Assembly (NCBI RefSeq): GCF_020037125.1
Contig: NZ_JAIQDG010000016.1
Span: forward strand, 62,001 to 126,000
Direction: 5' to 3'
Source of the DNA: Myxococcus sp. RHSTA-1-4
GTDB taxonomy: Bacteria > Myxococcota > Myxococcia > Myxococcales > Myxococcaceae
DNA: 64,000 nucleotides
Part shown: piece by piece, positions 8,841 through 16,791 of the stretch
Layout of the letters: each line of letters begins with the position of its first letter
How positions within the stretch are numbered: the stretch's first letter is position 1
Made by a program: the position numbers and the translations under genes
Notes under the pieces: generated by a model
Seen by the model: the letters and a program-made list of their open reading frames with translations, nothing else
Databases searched by the model: none
What the model was told of the DNA's origin: nothing

Positions 8841-11800
8841 ATGAGCGAGCGATACGAAGCCGAGCTGCGCCATGCGCTGGCCGAGGGGCTACTCTCCCGC
8901 GACGAGGCGGAGGCCCTGCGCGCGGAGGCTGCTCGCCTCGGACGTGCCCCGCTGGAGTTGCTGCGCGAGCGGGGCCGGCTCTCGGACGACACGCTCGCTT
9001 CGATTCGCCGCGAGGTCGGGGATGGCTCGCTCATGCCCGGGGCCGATGCGCATGAGCCCGGACTCGCCGGACCACGCTCCACTGAGACACTCACGGCGGG
9101 GCCAACCTCGGATGACACCGTGAGCTCCGCGAAGCCTCGCCCGGACGACACGCTCCAGCCGGGCATCGCCGCTACTCCTCCAGCGCCACGCCCGCTACAC
9201 CCGACCGGTGGAGACCCTGACGCTGGACGGACACCCGAAGCCACGCAGCGCAACGACGACCCCGCGTTCCCCGTCCCCGGCTGGGACCGCTACCAGCCCG
9301 TGCGCTTCCTCGGGCAGGGCGGCATGGGGCGCGTGTTCCTCGCGTGGGACCCCCGGCTTCGCCGCCACGTGGCCCTCAAGTTCGTCCGCGATGACGACGC
9401 CGAGCTCGCCCGCCGCTTCGTCTCCGAGGCCCGCGCCCAGGCCCGCGTCGACCACGAGCGCGTGTGCGGGGTGTACGAAGTCGGCGAGGTCCAGGGCCGC
9501 GTCTTCATCGCCATGCAGTACGTGGACGGACAGCCACTCAACGCGCTCGTGGACGGACTCACCGTCGAGCAGAAGGCCATGCTCCTCCGCGAGGCCGCCG
9601 AGGGCGTCCACGCCGCCCACCGCGCGGGGCTCGTCCACCGCGACATCAAGCCCTCCAACGTGCTCGTGGAGCGCACCCCTGACGGCGGCCTCCGGCCCTA
9701 CGTCATGGACTTCGGCCTGGCGCGCGACTGGAAGGAGGGCGTCACCGCCACCGGCACGGTGCTCGGCACGCCGCACTACATGTCCCCCGAGCAGGCCCGG
9801 GGCGAGGTGGCCCGCCTGGACCGCCGCGCGGACGTCTACAGCCTCGGCGCCACCCTCTACGCCCTGCTCACCGGCCAACCCCCCATCCCCGGTGACAACG
9901 GATTGGAGGTGCTCAGCCGCATCGCCACCGTGGAGCCGCGCCCGCCGCGCGCCCTGGACCGGGACATCCCCGCGGACCTGGAGGCCATCACCCTCAAGTG
10001 CCTGGAGAAGGACCGCTCCGCCCGGTACGGCTCCGCGCGCGAATTGGCCGAGGACCTCGGCCGCTTCCTCGACGGCGAGCCCGTGCTCGCGCGCACCGGC
10101 CCGGGCTACCGCGCGCGCAAGTGGCTGCGCAAGCACCGGCGCGCCGTGGCCGTGGCCTCCGTCGCGCTGCTCGCGGTGACCTTCGCGCTGGGGCAGGCCG
10201 TACTGGCCCGCCGTGAAGTCACGCAGCGAGAAGCCCTGGCCCGCCGCTTCGCCGAGGGCGTGGAGCGCATCGAGGCCCAGGCCCGCTACTCCGGCACCGC
10301 CCCCCTGCACGACACTCGCGCCGACCGCGAGGCCCTGCGCGCGAGGATGCGCGACATCGAGTCCACCATGCGCGACGCGGGCCCCGTGGCCGAGGGCCCG
10401 GGACACTACGCGCTGGGACGTGGCTTCCTCGCGCTGGGCGATGAGGCCCGCGCCCGCGAGCACCTGGAAGCCGCGTGGAAGCAGGGCTACCAGGAGCCCC
10501 GCGTGGCGTACGCGCTGGCCCTGGTGCTGGGCCACCTCTACCAGGAGCGGCGCCTGGAGGCGGAGCGGCTCCAGGACCCGGGGGCTCGCGAGTCGAAGCT
10601 CCGCGAAGTGGCCACGCGCTACCGGGACCCGGCCCTGGACTTCCTGCGCCGGAGCGAGGGCGCGGAGGTCCCCGCTCCCGAGTACGTGGCGGCACTGCTC
10701 GCCTTCCATGAAGACCGGCACGATGAGGCGCTGGTGAAGCTGGATGCGCTCGGTGCCCGGTTGCCCTGGTTCCACGAGGCGCCCCTGCTGCGCGGGGACA
10801 TCCACCTGGTGCGAGCCGCGCGGCGCTGGAACACCGGGGACGCACAGGGCGCGCGGGCTGACTTCGACGCCGGCCGCGAGGCCTACGCGCGCGCCGCCGA
10901 CATCGGCCGGAGCGTGCCCGCCGTCTACCAGGCGTGGGCGCGCCTGGAAGGGTGGGTGCTCCTCACGGAGCTCTATGGAAAAGGCGACGTGCGGCCCCAC
11001 TACGCCCGGGGCCTGGAGCTGGTGGCCCGGGCGCTCGCGGTGGCACCCGACTCCGCCCAGGCGCACGAGCAGGAGGCCGCCTTCCACCGCCGCCTCGCCG
11101 AGCATCACGCGCGCCAGGGGGGCGAGGTGGAGCCCCTGCTGGAGCGCTCCCGGGCCGCGGCCCTCCGGGCCCTCGCGCTGGAGCCACGGCGGAGCAGGAG
11201 CCTCCACGAGCTGGCGCTCGGCCACTGGCAGCTCGCGCGCTACCGCCAGGAGAAGGGCCTGGACCCGCGCGAGTCGCTCCGCGAGGCCGCCGCCACCTAC
11301 GAGCGCATCCCCGCCGAGGACCGCGACTACGGCTTCCATGCCGACCTGGGACAGGTGTTCCGCGTGTGGGCGGACCATGAGGACGGGGTGGGCGGCGATT
11401 CGCTCCCCCACCGTGAGCGGGCCATCGCGGCGCACCGGACGGCCGCTTCGCTGGACGCGCGTCGTCCAGAGGCGTGGATCAACCTCGGGACCGGCCTGCT
11501 CGCCCGGTCCTCGCATCCGCGCGCGGAGAATCCGGAGGCGGACCTGGAGGCGGCCGCGGCGGCGCTGGACAGCGCGCGGGCCCTCAACCCCGGCCACGTC
11601 GTCCCCTGGTTCTACTCGGGCGAGGTGCACCTGGCCCGGGCGGGGCGGCTCCGGGATTCTGGCGGGGATGCCCTGCCCGCGTTGAGCCGCGCGCTGGAGT
11701 CCTACCAGCGGGGCGTGGCCATCAACCCGAAGCTGCCGGCGCTCCACAACGGCGTGGGCACCGTCCTCTTCGAGCAGGCGAAGGAGGCGTGGGAGCGCGG

Positions 11801-12605
11801 AGAGGACCCGGCGCCCCTGCTGGGCGAGGCGCTGAAGTCCTTCGAGGCCGCCATCGCCCTGGCGCCCGCCCAGGGCTATGGGCAGAACAACGTCGGTGAG
11901 GTGCACGCGTGGCATGCCAGCGTGCTCCTGCTGGAAGACGGGGCGACGGAGCCCGCCACGCGCGCGGCCCGGGCTGCCCTCCAGGAGGCCCTCGCCCGCG
12001 TGCCGGACCTTCCGCAGCCGTGGCTGCACCTGGGCACAGCGCTCCAGGTGGAGGCGGCCGCCGCGCTGGAGCAGGGGCGGGAGCCGCGTGAGGCGCTGGA
12101 CGAGGCCACGAAGGCCCTGCGCCGCGCGCTGGAGCTCAACCCGAAGCTCGCCGCGGCCTGGCGCGCGCTGGGAGAGACGCAGGCCGTGAGGGCGCGGTGG
12201 GCGGCGCGACGAGGGCTCTCGCACGTCGCGGACTTCGAGGAGGCGATGGCTTCCTTCCAGCGGGCCGTGGACCTGGAGCCCGGGCAGCCCGAGCATCACT
12301 TCGCCTTCGGGCGCTTCTGTCTGGAGTGGGGCCTCTGGCTCGTGCGGGCGAGAGGGGACGGTGCCCCGGTGCTGGAGCGGGGCCTGGCCCTCGTGGACGC
12401 GGCGCTGGCCGCTCGGGCCGGGTGGCCGCGGGCGCGGGCCCTGCGCGTGGGGTTGCTGATGCGGCTGGCGGAGCTGCCGGGCCCCGCCGAAGCCGTCTCC
12501 GAGCGACGGCGCGCCGCCGAGCAGGAGCGGTCGAGGCTCCCGCGCGGCAGCTCCGCCTGGACGCGGTGGCTCGTGCCCGGGCGAGTGAGTGCCACCCCGC
12601 CATAG
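8841..12605 (+). CDS. Ser/Thr protein kinase with C-terminal TPR repeats
   Basis: 1254 residues from the ATG at 8841, preceded by GAGGAG; the longer frame from 8721 lacks such a site. Residues 1-150 form an acidic, Asp/Thr/Pro-rich leader. A Hanks-type kinase domain follows: GQGGMG loop (158-163), catalytic Lys180 in VALKF, HRDIKPSN with Asp268, DFG at 290-292, and SPE at 315-317. A single membrane segment lies at about 434-456, so the kinase is cytoplasmic and the remaining 800 residues, made of many TPR-like helical pairs (for example ALELNPKLAAAWRALGETQ), are outside the inner membrane. The plan is common in myxobacterial kinases that may sense protein-protein contacts. Substrate unknown; an FHA-containing activator gene lies 660 bases downstream on the other strand. 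Confidence 0.95.
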   Translation: MSERYEAELRHALAEGLLSRDEAEALRAEAARLGRAPLELLRERGRLSDDTLASIRREVGDGSLMPGADAHEPGLAGPRSTETLTAGPTSDDTVSSAKPRPDDTLQPGIAATPPAPRPLHPTGGDPDAGRTPEATQRNDDPAFPVPGWDRYQPVRFLGQGGMGRVFLAWDPRLRRHVALKFVRDDDAELARRFVSEARAQARVDHERVCGVYEVGEVQGRVFIAMQYVDGQPLNALVDGLTVEQKAMLLREAAEGVHAAHRAGLVHRDIKPSNVLVERTPDGGLRPYVMDFGLARDWKEGVTATGTVLGTPHYMSPEQARGEVARLDRRADVYSLGATLYALLTGQPPIPGDNGLEVLSRIATVEPRPPRALDRDIPADLEAITLKCLEKDRSARYGSARELAEDLGRFLDGEPVLARTGPGYRARKWLRKHRRAVAVASVALLAVTFALGQAVLARREVTQREALARRFAEGVERIEAQARYSGTAPLHDTRADREALRARMRDIESTMRDAGPVAEGPGHYALGRGFLALGDEARAREHLEAAWKQGYQEPRVAYALALVLGHLYQERRLEAERLQDPGARESKLREVATRYRDPALDFLRRSEGAEVPAPEYVAALLAFHEDRHDEALVKLDALGARLPWFHEAPLLRGDIHLVRAARRWNTGDAQGARADFDAGREAYARAADIGRSVPAVYQAWARLEGWVLLTELYGKGDVRPHYARGLELVARALAVAPDSAQAHEQEAAFHRRLAEHHARQGGEVEPLLERSRAAALRALALEPRRSRSLHELALGHWQLARYRQEKGLDPRESLREAAATYERIPAEDRDYGFHADLGQVFRVWADHEDGVGGDSLPHRERAIAAHRTAASLDARRPEAWINLGTGLLARSSHPRAENPEADLEAAAAALDSARALNPGHVVPWFYSGEVHLARAGRLRDSGGDALPALSRALESYQRGVAINPKLPALHNGVGTVLFEQAKEAWERGEDPAPLLGEALKSFEAAIALAPAQGYGQNNVGEVHAWHASVLLLEDGATEPATRAARAALQEALARVPDLPQPWLHLGTALQVEAAAALEQGREPREALDEATKALRRALELNPKLAAAWRALGETQAVRARWAARRGLSHVADFEEAMASFQRAVDLEPGQPEHHFAFGRFCLEWGLWLVRARGDGAPVLERGLALVDAALAARAGWPRARALRVGLLMRLAELPGPAEAVSERRRAAEQERSRLPRGSSAWTRWLVPGRVSATPP

Positions 12606-12622
12606 CGGCACGCCGGGGCGCG

Positions 12623-13174
12623 CTACTTCCCGATGGGGCCGGGGTCCTTGGAGATGACGTCCAGGTTGCCCCGGATGGTGTCCGGCAACTCGGGCCCGGA
12701 GCAGGCGCTCTGGGCGCAGCCCGCATCGCACGGTCGATTGCTCTTGGGCTTGCAGACGGAGAGGCAGTACTGGCCCCCATCCAGCGAGTCCGTGAGCCCG
12801 CTCATGCCGCCGAGGCTCGTCTGGAGGACGGGCGTGCCGTCAGTGTAGCGGAGGTCGACGCAGAGCTCCTCGCTCAAGGTCGAGTCCAAGGCGAGGCCCT
12901 GGCCCGTGCACATCGACCAGCCGCCCTGGGGAGGTGGGTCGAACTTCCTGCTCCCCGTGTCCGACAGCTTGATGGCGAGGTCCAGGCACCCGGTGCCGCC
13001 ATCCGGACAGGCGTCGACAGCACAGCCTCCATCCGTCTGCTGCCTTGTTTCGGGCGTGGCCAGCGCCAGGGGCTCGGCGGCCCGAGGCTCGGAGCCCTGG
13101 GGCCCGCTCGTCCGCGTCATGCAGGCCACCCAGCCGGCCGCGACCAGTACCACCACGACGAATTGCTTCCTCAC
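12623..13174 (-). CDS. Small secreted protein, probable lipoprotein, Cys-rich
   Basis: 183 residues from a GTG start at 13172-13174 that has GGAGG seven bases upstream; the frame extends to 13372 but without a comparable site. The signal is short (MRKQFVVVVLVAAG) and ends at a possible lipobox WVAC (Cys18), which is atypical, so lipidation is likely but not certain. The mature part contains many Cys (VDACPDGGTGC, CDAGCAQSAC) spaced as for disulphides. The gene converges on the kinase gene with only 17 bases between stops. No family recognised. Confidence 0.8.
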   Translation of the reverse strand: MRKQFVVVVLVAAGWVACMTRTSGPQGSEPRAAEPLALATPETRQQTDGGCAVDACPDGGTGCLDLAIKLSDTGSRKFDPPPQGGWSMCTGQGLALDSTLSEELCVDLRYTDGTPVLQTSLGGMSGLTDSLDGGQYCLSVCKPKSNRPCDAGCAQSACSGPELPDTIRGNLDVISKDPGPIGK

Positions 13175-13263
13175 GCAGGCACCTCCGGTCCTTCGCATCA
13201 GGGAGACCAGCCTACAGAGCACGGCGTGACATGCGGGAAACTCGTGAGGTGGCGCGGTGCCGC

Positions 13264-14883
13264 TCAGGCCGGGCCGTTCCGGGGCTCCAGGCCCAGCTCC
13301 TTCAAGCGCCGGCCCAGCGCGCGCCGGGACACCTCCAGCTTGCGCACCATGGCGTCCAGGTCCCCGTCGCACTCGTGGAAGCAGCGGGTGATCTCCTCCG
13401 CGCTCAGGTCGCCCGCGGTGCGGATGTTGGGGCTCTTGTCGATGAGGTCATAGAGCGACGGCCGCGCGATGCCGAGCGCCTCCGCCGTGGCCTTGAGGTC
13501 CCAGTCGTTCTCCCGCAGCGCGGCGAGCAGCTCCTGCTCCGTGAGCTGTGACGCCTTCCTCCGTGGCGCCGCCTTCGCCTCGGGCGGCGGCTCGGGGGAC
13601 GTCACGACGTTGGCCGGAGCCTTCCCGGCCGCGGCGGTCAGCTCCTGCTCCAGCCTCGGGTCCGCGAGCAGACGCGGCTGGCCCCGGCTGCCGATGACGA
13701 GCTGCCGCGCGAGGTTGCGGAGCTGGCGGATGTTGCCCGGCCACGAGAAGCGCACCAGGCGCACCGCGAGCGACGCGGGCAGCCACGGCTCCGCGTAGGC
13801 GTCGTCGTTGTCCAGCCGGTGCGCCTCGCCAATCGCCTCCAACTCCTCGCGGGCGAAGTGGAGGAAGAGGCGGCCGATGTCCTCGCGCCGCTCGCGCAGC
13901 GGGGGCACGTGGATGTCGTAGCCGGCGAGCCGGTGCATCAGCGGGGCCTTGAAGCGGCCGTCGCGAATCTGCTCCTCCAGGTTGGCGTCGGTGGCGGCCA
14001 GCAGGCGCACGTCCACGGTGACGGGGGTGCTGCCGCCCACGGGGTATAGCTCGCCCGTCTCCAGCACGCGCAGCAGCATCACCTGCACTTCGGGCGGGGC
14101 CTCGCCCACCTCGTCCAGGAAGAGGGTTCCGCCGTCGGCCGCGCGGAAGAAGCCCTCGCGGCTCTGGGTGGCGCCGGTGAAGGCGCCCTTGTGCGAGCCG
14201 AACAGCTCGGCGGCGGCCAGCTCCCTGGGGATGGCGCCCAGGTTGACGCTGAGGAACTTCCCGTCGCGGCGCCGGCTGCGCTGGTGGATGGCCTGGGCCA
14301 CGCGCTCCTTGCCCGTGCCCGTCTCGCCGCGGATGAGCACCGGCACGTCCAGGTCCGCCACGCGCTCGATGTGCCGGCGCAGGCGCCGCACGCCCGCGCT
14401 CTCTCCCACCATGCCGAACGTGTCGGAAGCGGGCGCCTCGTCGCCGGTCTCCGAGAGGTGCAGCAGCACCACCACGCGTCCGCCCAGCTCCAGCGGGACG
14501 CCGTCGGAGAGTTCCTCGGAGGACAGCTCCCAGGTGCCCTGCATGGGCGTGCCGGCGATGCTCACCTGCGTGCCCCCGTCGCTGTTGATCAGCCGCACGT
14601 GGCCGGGCCGGGTGCCCGGGGCGATGAGCAGCGGCTTGCGGCTGATGAACGGGTCCGACAGGGGCTGCCCCAGCGCGGAACCCGGGCGCGTGAAGTCCGG
14701 GCCGTTGCGGGACAGGGCCACCTCCCTGCCGGCGCTGACGGCGTCGAGCAACAGCCGCTCGCCCGCGCGCCGGGGCAGGGGATGGGAGATGACGGTCAGC
14801 GCCGGGACGGAGCGAGGCCCCTTCGAATCGCCACTCCGGTGCGGGATGGCGGCGGTGGAGACATCGGCGAGCGTGCGGGACAT
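13264..14883 (-). CDS. Sigma-54-dependent activator with N-terminal FHA-like domain
   Basis: 539 residues. Residues about 45-140 look like an FHA (phosphothreonine-binding) domain. The AAA+ core carries Walker A GETGTGKE (186-193), the sigma-54 contact loop GAFTGA (233-238) and Walker B GGTLFLDE (251-258). The C-terminus has two Fis-like helix-turn-helix segments in a row (about 440-475 and 495-530), more than the usual one. FHA-type enhancer-binding proteins in myxobacteria are typically controlled by Ser/Thr kinases, and the kinase-TPR gene at 8841-12605 is a plausible but unproven partner. Start at the ATG 14881-14883, with AGAGGA close upstream. Target promoters unknown. Confidence 0.93.
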   Translation of the reverse strand: MSRTLADVSTAAIPHRSGDSKGPRSVPALTVISHPLPRRAGERLLLDAVSAGREVALSRNGPDFTRPGSALGQPLSDPFISRKPLLIAPGTRPGHVRLINSDGGTQVSIAGTPMQGTWELSSEELSDGVPLELGGRVVVLLHLSETGDEAPASDTFGMVGESAGVRRLRRHIERVADLDVPVLIRGETGTGKERVAQAIHQRSRRRDGKFLSVNLGAIPRELAAAELFGSHKGAFTGATQSREGFFRAADGGTLFLDEVGEAPPEVQVMLLRVLETGELYPVGGSTPVTVDVRLLAATDANLEEQIRDGRFKAPLMHRLAGYDIHVPPLRERREDIGRLFLHFAREELEAIGEAHRLDNDDAYAEPWLPASLAVRLVRFSWPGNIRQLRNLARQLVIGSRGQPRLLADPRLEQELTAAAGKAPANVVTSPEPPPEAKAAPRRKASQLTEQELLAALRENDWDLKATAEALGIARPSLYDLIDKSPNIRTAGDLSAEEITRCFHECDGDLDAMVRKLEVSRRALGRRLKELGLEPRNGPA

Positions 14884-15048
14884 GGGGTCCTCTGGCGGTG
14901 CAGCCGGGTGGCCAGGTGCCGCACTCTACTCCAGTGGGGGGACAGGCTCGTCGCCGCCCGGAGATGAATCCGGGGGAAGACAGCTCCGGCGGTCCAGCGA
15001 GCGCCTCTCCCACGCGGAGCGCCCCGGCGCGGTCCGCCAGGAGGCCGG

Positions 15049-15240
15049 CTACCCGCGGACCCAGGGGCGGAGGACCTCGTAGATGGGGATGGCGGTGAGG
15101 CTCGCGCGCTCGGCCTTCACCCAGCGTGCGCCGCTTGAGCCGTCGCAGCGCCGCCTGCACCGCGCTCTTGGCGAAGCAGGCGCGCGGTACGGCGCCCGGC
15201 GTGCGCACCCCGCCGGGCTTGAAGGGATTGCCGAGTGCCT
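15049..15240 (-). pseudogene. Possible gene relic in the 14884-15238 gap
   Basis: The 355-base gap between the sigma-54 activator and the small lipoprotein has no intact gene. On the minus strand, one frame reads protein-like as LGNPFKPGG then TPGAVPRACFAKSAVQAALRR. Shortly after, a second frame reads SSGARWVKAERASLTAIP and ends at a stop at 15049-15051. A single frameshift would join the two. No start codon with a ribosome site was found. It could be a decayed gene or chance in GC-rich DNA. Confidence 0.22.
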
Positions 15241-15517
15241 AGCGCTTCCCGGAGCGCTTCTTGCCGGAGGCAGGGACTGCCGCGGGGGCCGGCTGCTCGG
15301 CGGCGGCCTTCAGCTCGTCCCGCTCCTTGGTCACCGCCGTGAGCTCGAGCTCCAGCTCGGACACCTTCGCCTTGAGCGCGTTGTTCTCCGCGCGCAGCGT
15401 GTCCGCGTCCTTCTTCGCCGTGTTCGCCGCGATGCGCGCCTTGTTCAGCTCGCGCGAGGAACCACACCCCACCAGCGGGACCACCGTCAGCGCCACCACG
15501 GCCAGCCATGCCTTCAT
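15239..15517 (-). CDS. Small lipoprotein with coiled coil
   Basis: 92 residues. Signal peptide with lipobox PLVGC (Cys18), start ATG at 15515-15517 with AGGAG nine bases upstream. Residues about 25-70 are a heptad-rich coiled coil (DADTLRAENNALKAKV, then ELELELTAVTKERDEL), followed by an Ala/Pro linker and a basic tail (SGKKRSGKR). The layout resembles small Lpp-like or spacer lipoproteins that oligomerise in the envelope; the basic tail could contact peptidoglycan or polyanions. That role is inferred, not shown. Confidence 0.85.
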   Translation of the reverse strand: MKAWLAVVALTVVPLVGCGSSRELNKARIAANTAKKDADTLRAENNALKAKVSELELELTAVTKERDELKAAAEQPAPAAVPASGKKRSGKR

Positions 15518-15577
15518 GTGTTGCTGCTCCTGTTCATCACGGGCCCGCGGAGTCGTGAGCCCGGAAACTCTTGTCAC

Positions 15578-15876
15578 TCAGTGATAATAGCTGACGAGCC
15601 CCCGGCCCTGCGCGGCGGCGTCGCGGAACCCGCCTCGGACGCACTCCACGACGGAGCGCATCCGCGCGTCCCTGCCCGTGTACTTCGCGCCCTCGAAGTG
15701 ATTCGCCACGGCGCCTCGTGGGTGTTCGGCTCACTGCCCTCGAACAGCTCGTCCAGCCTGTCGATGTCGCGCTTGAAGCGCCCGCCAATCATGCGGCGCG
15801 GCCTCTCGTCCTTCGAGCCGGCCACCTGCCGCGGCTTGTTCGCATCCACCGCCCACACCATGAAGCCTTGACCCAC
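15578..15876 (-). pseudogene. Frameshifted gene of unknown function
   Basis: Two frames of the minus strand give one continuous protein if a single base is removed near 15712-15716. The first runs from a GTG at 15874-15876 (GGGGGA upstream) through MVWAVDANKPRQVAG, KDERPRRMIGGRFKRD and RLDELFEGSEPNTHE. The second continues VANHFEGAKYTGRDARM, RSVVECVRGGFRD and ends LVSYYH at the stop 15578-15580. Downstream of the shift the first frame degrades to low-complexity text and the second has a stop just upstream, which supports a real or sequencing frameshift. Domain not recognised. The coding-like text extends a little upstream to about 15930. Confidence 0.5.
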
Positions 15877-15950
15877 GTGGTGTCCCCCCTTGGCGAGCCA
15901 CCCCGGATGAACGCACCCCTTCCCGTATTCCGCAACACCCCCGGGGGCGC

Positions 15951-16688
15951 TCAGCCCCGGTACTCCTGAACCCACACGTGTTCGCACCCCCAGGTGAACA
16001 GCATCCGGTGGCGGGAGAGGACGGTGAAGCCCTCCGCCTCCACGGGCCGTGTCACGGTGAGGATGCGGGTGCCGGGGCGGCAGGTGCGGAAGCGCTCGAT
16101 GAGCCGGGTTCGCGTCTCCGGGGAGAGGGCGGGCCAGTTGGTGAAGACGTGGGTGGCGTCCTGGAGGTCCGCGTGGACGGCGTCGCCCTGGACCAGCTCC
16201 GCGCCCGCCTGCTTCAGCGGACCCGCCGCGAGCGCGACATGGCCTTGCAGCAACTCCACCCCGCGGGCCTCGGCACCCAGCCACCGCGCGGCGAGCAGCG
16301 TCCGCCCGCGCCCCGCGCCCAGGTCCACCAGCCGCCCACCCCTGCCGAGCCCTGCCTTCCGGAAGAGCCACACGGCGGTGTGCAGCGGCGTCTCTCCGTA
16401 CATCAGCTCGTTGAAGGATTGCCCGCTGGCATGGAGCAGGCGGGTCAGCTCGAAGGAGCGCCGCAGCCGGTAGGGAGAGACGAGCACCTCCCGCAGCCAC
16501 AGCCCCAGGTACGGCGCGAGCAGCCGGGGCCGCCACACCACCACCGCCAGGTCTCCCAGCCGCGTGAGCAGCTCGAGGAGCGCGGCGTACACGCGGATGA
16601 CGACGAGCGTCGGGAACGACACGGCGGCGTCGTCCGGCGGCTCGCCGCGTCGTGCCTTCACCGGCGGGGTGGGGGGCTCCTGGGTCAT
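15951..16688 (-). CDS. Class I SAM-dependent methyltransferase
   Basis: 245 residues. A hydrophobic N-terminal region (LVVIRVYAALLELL and nearby) precedes a Rossmann methyltransferase core with motif I LVDLGAGRGRTLLAA at about residue 120 and an acidic residue in GVELLQGH (post-I). The family plan resembles small methyltransferases that act on histones or lipids (DOT1-like topology) or ubiquinone-type substrates; the substrate cannot be deduced. The start ATG at 16686-16688 was chosen because it begins the conserved part; an earlier in-frame ATG at 16742 is possible. The next gene (the frameshifted one) lies 74 bases downstream. Confidence 0.85.
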   Translation of the reverse strand: MTQEPPTPPVKARRGEPPDDAAVSFPTLVVIRVYAALLELLTRLGDLAVVVWRPRLLAPYLGLWLREVLVSPYRLRRSFELTRLLHASGQSFNELMYGETPLHTAVWLFRKAGLGRGGRLVDLGAGRGRTLLAARWLGAEARGVELLQGHVALAAGPLKQAGAELVQGDAVHADLQDATHVFTNWPALSPETRTRLIERFRTCRPGTRILTVTRPVEAEGFTVLSRHRMLFTWGCEHVWVQEYRG

Positions 16689-16744
16689 GCCTCGGTGGCG
16701 CCCAGGATAGCACCCAGGCTTCATGTCCCCGGGAGGGGGCACCT

Positions 16745-16779
16745 CGCCGGGAAGAGGGCCCCCTGCCCTCCTCCCGGCG
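16745..16779 (-). terminator. Stem-loop terminator after the FG-GAP lipoprotein gene
   Basis: CGCCGGGA (16745-16752) pairs with TCCCGGCG (16772-16779). After an A-C mismatch, GAGGGC (16754-16759) pairs with GCCCTC (16765-16770), with a 5-nt loop. On the minus strand it begins 13 nt after the stop at 16792. The strong stem and its position make it a good terminator for the 20541-16792 gene. Confidence 0.75.
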
Positions 16780-16791
16780 GAGCGCCGAGGC

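Noticed and set aside
9195..12731. 1178-codon minus-strand open frame opposite the kinase
   Set aside because: The plus strand contains all kinase motifs; the antisense text is low-complexity.
14899..14914. TGGCCACCCGGCTGCA on the minus strand, with GG and GC at sigma-54 spacing, upstream of the sigma-54 activator
   Set aside because: It would place the transcription start about 5 bases before the ATG and inside its own ribosome site, and the flanking consensus is poor.
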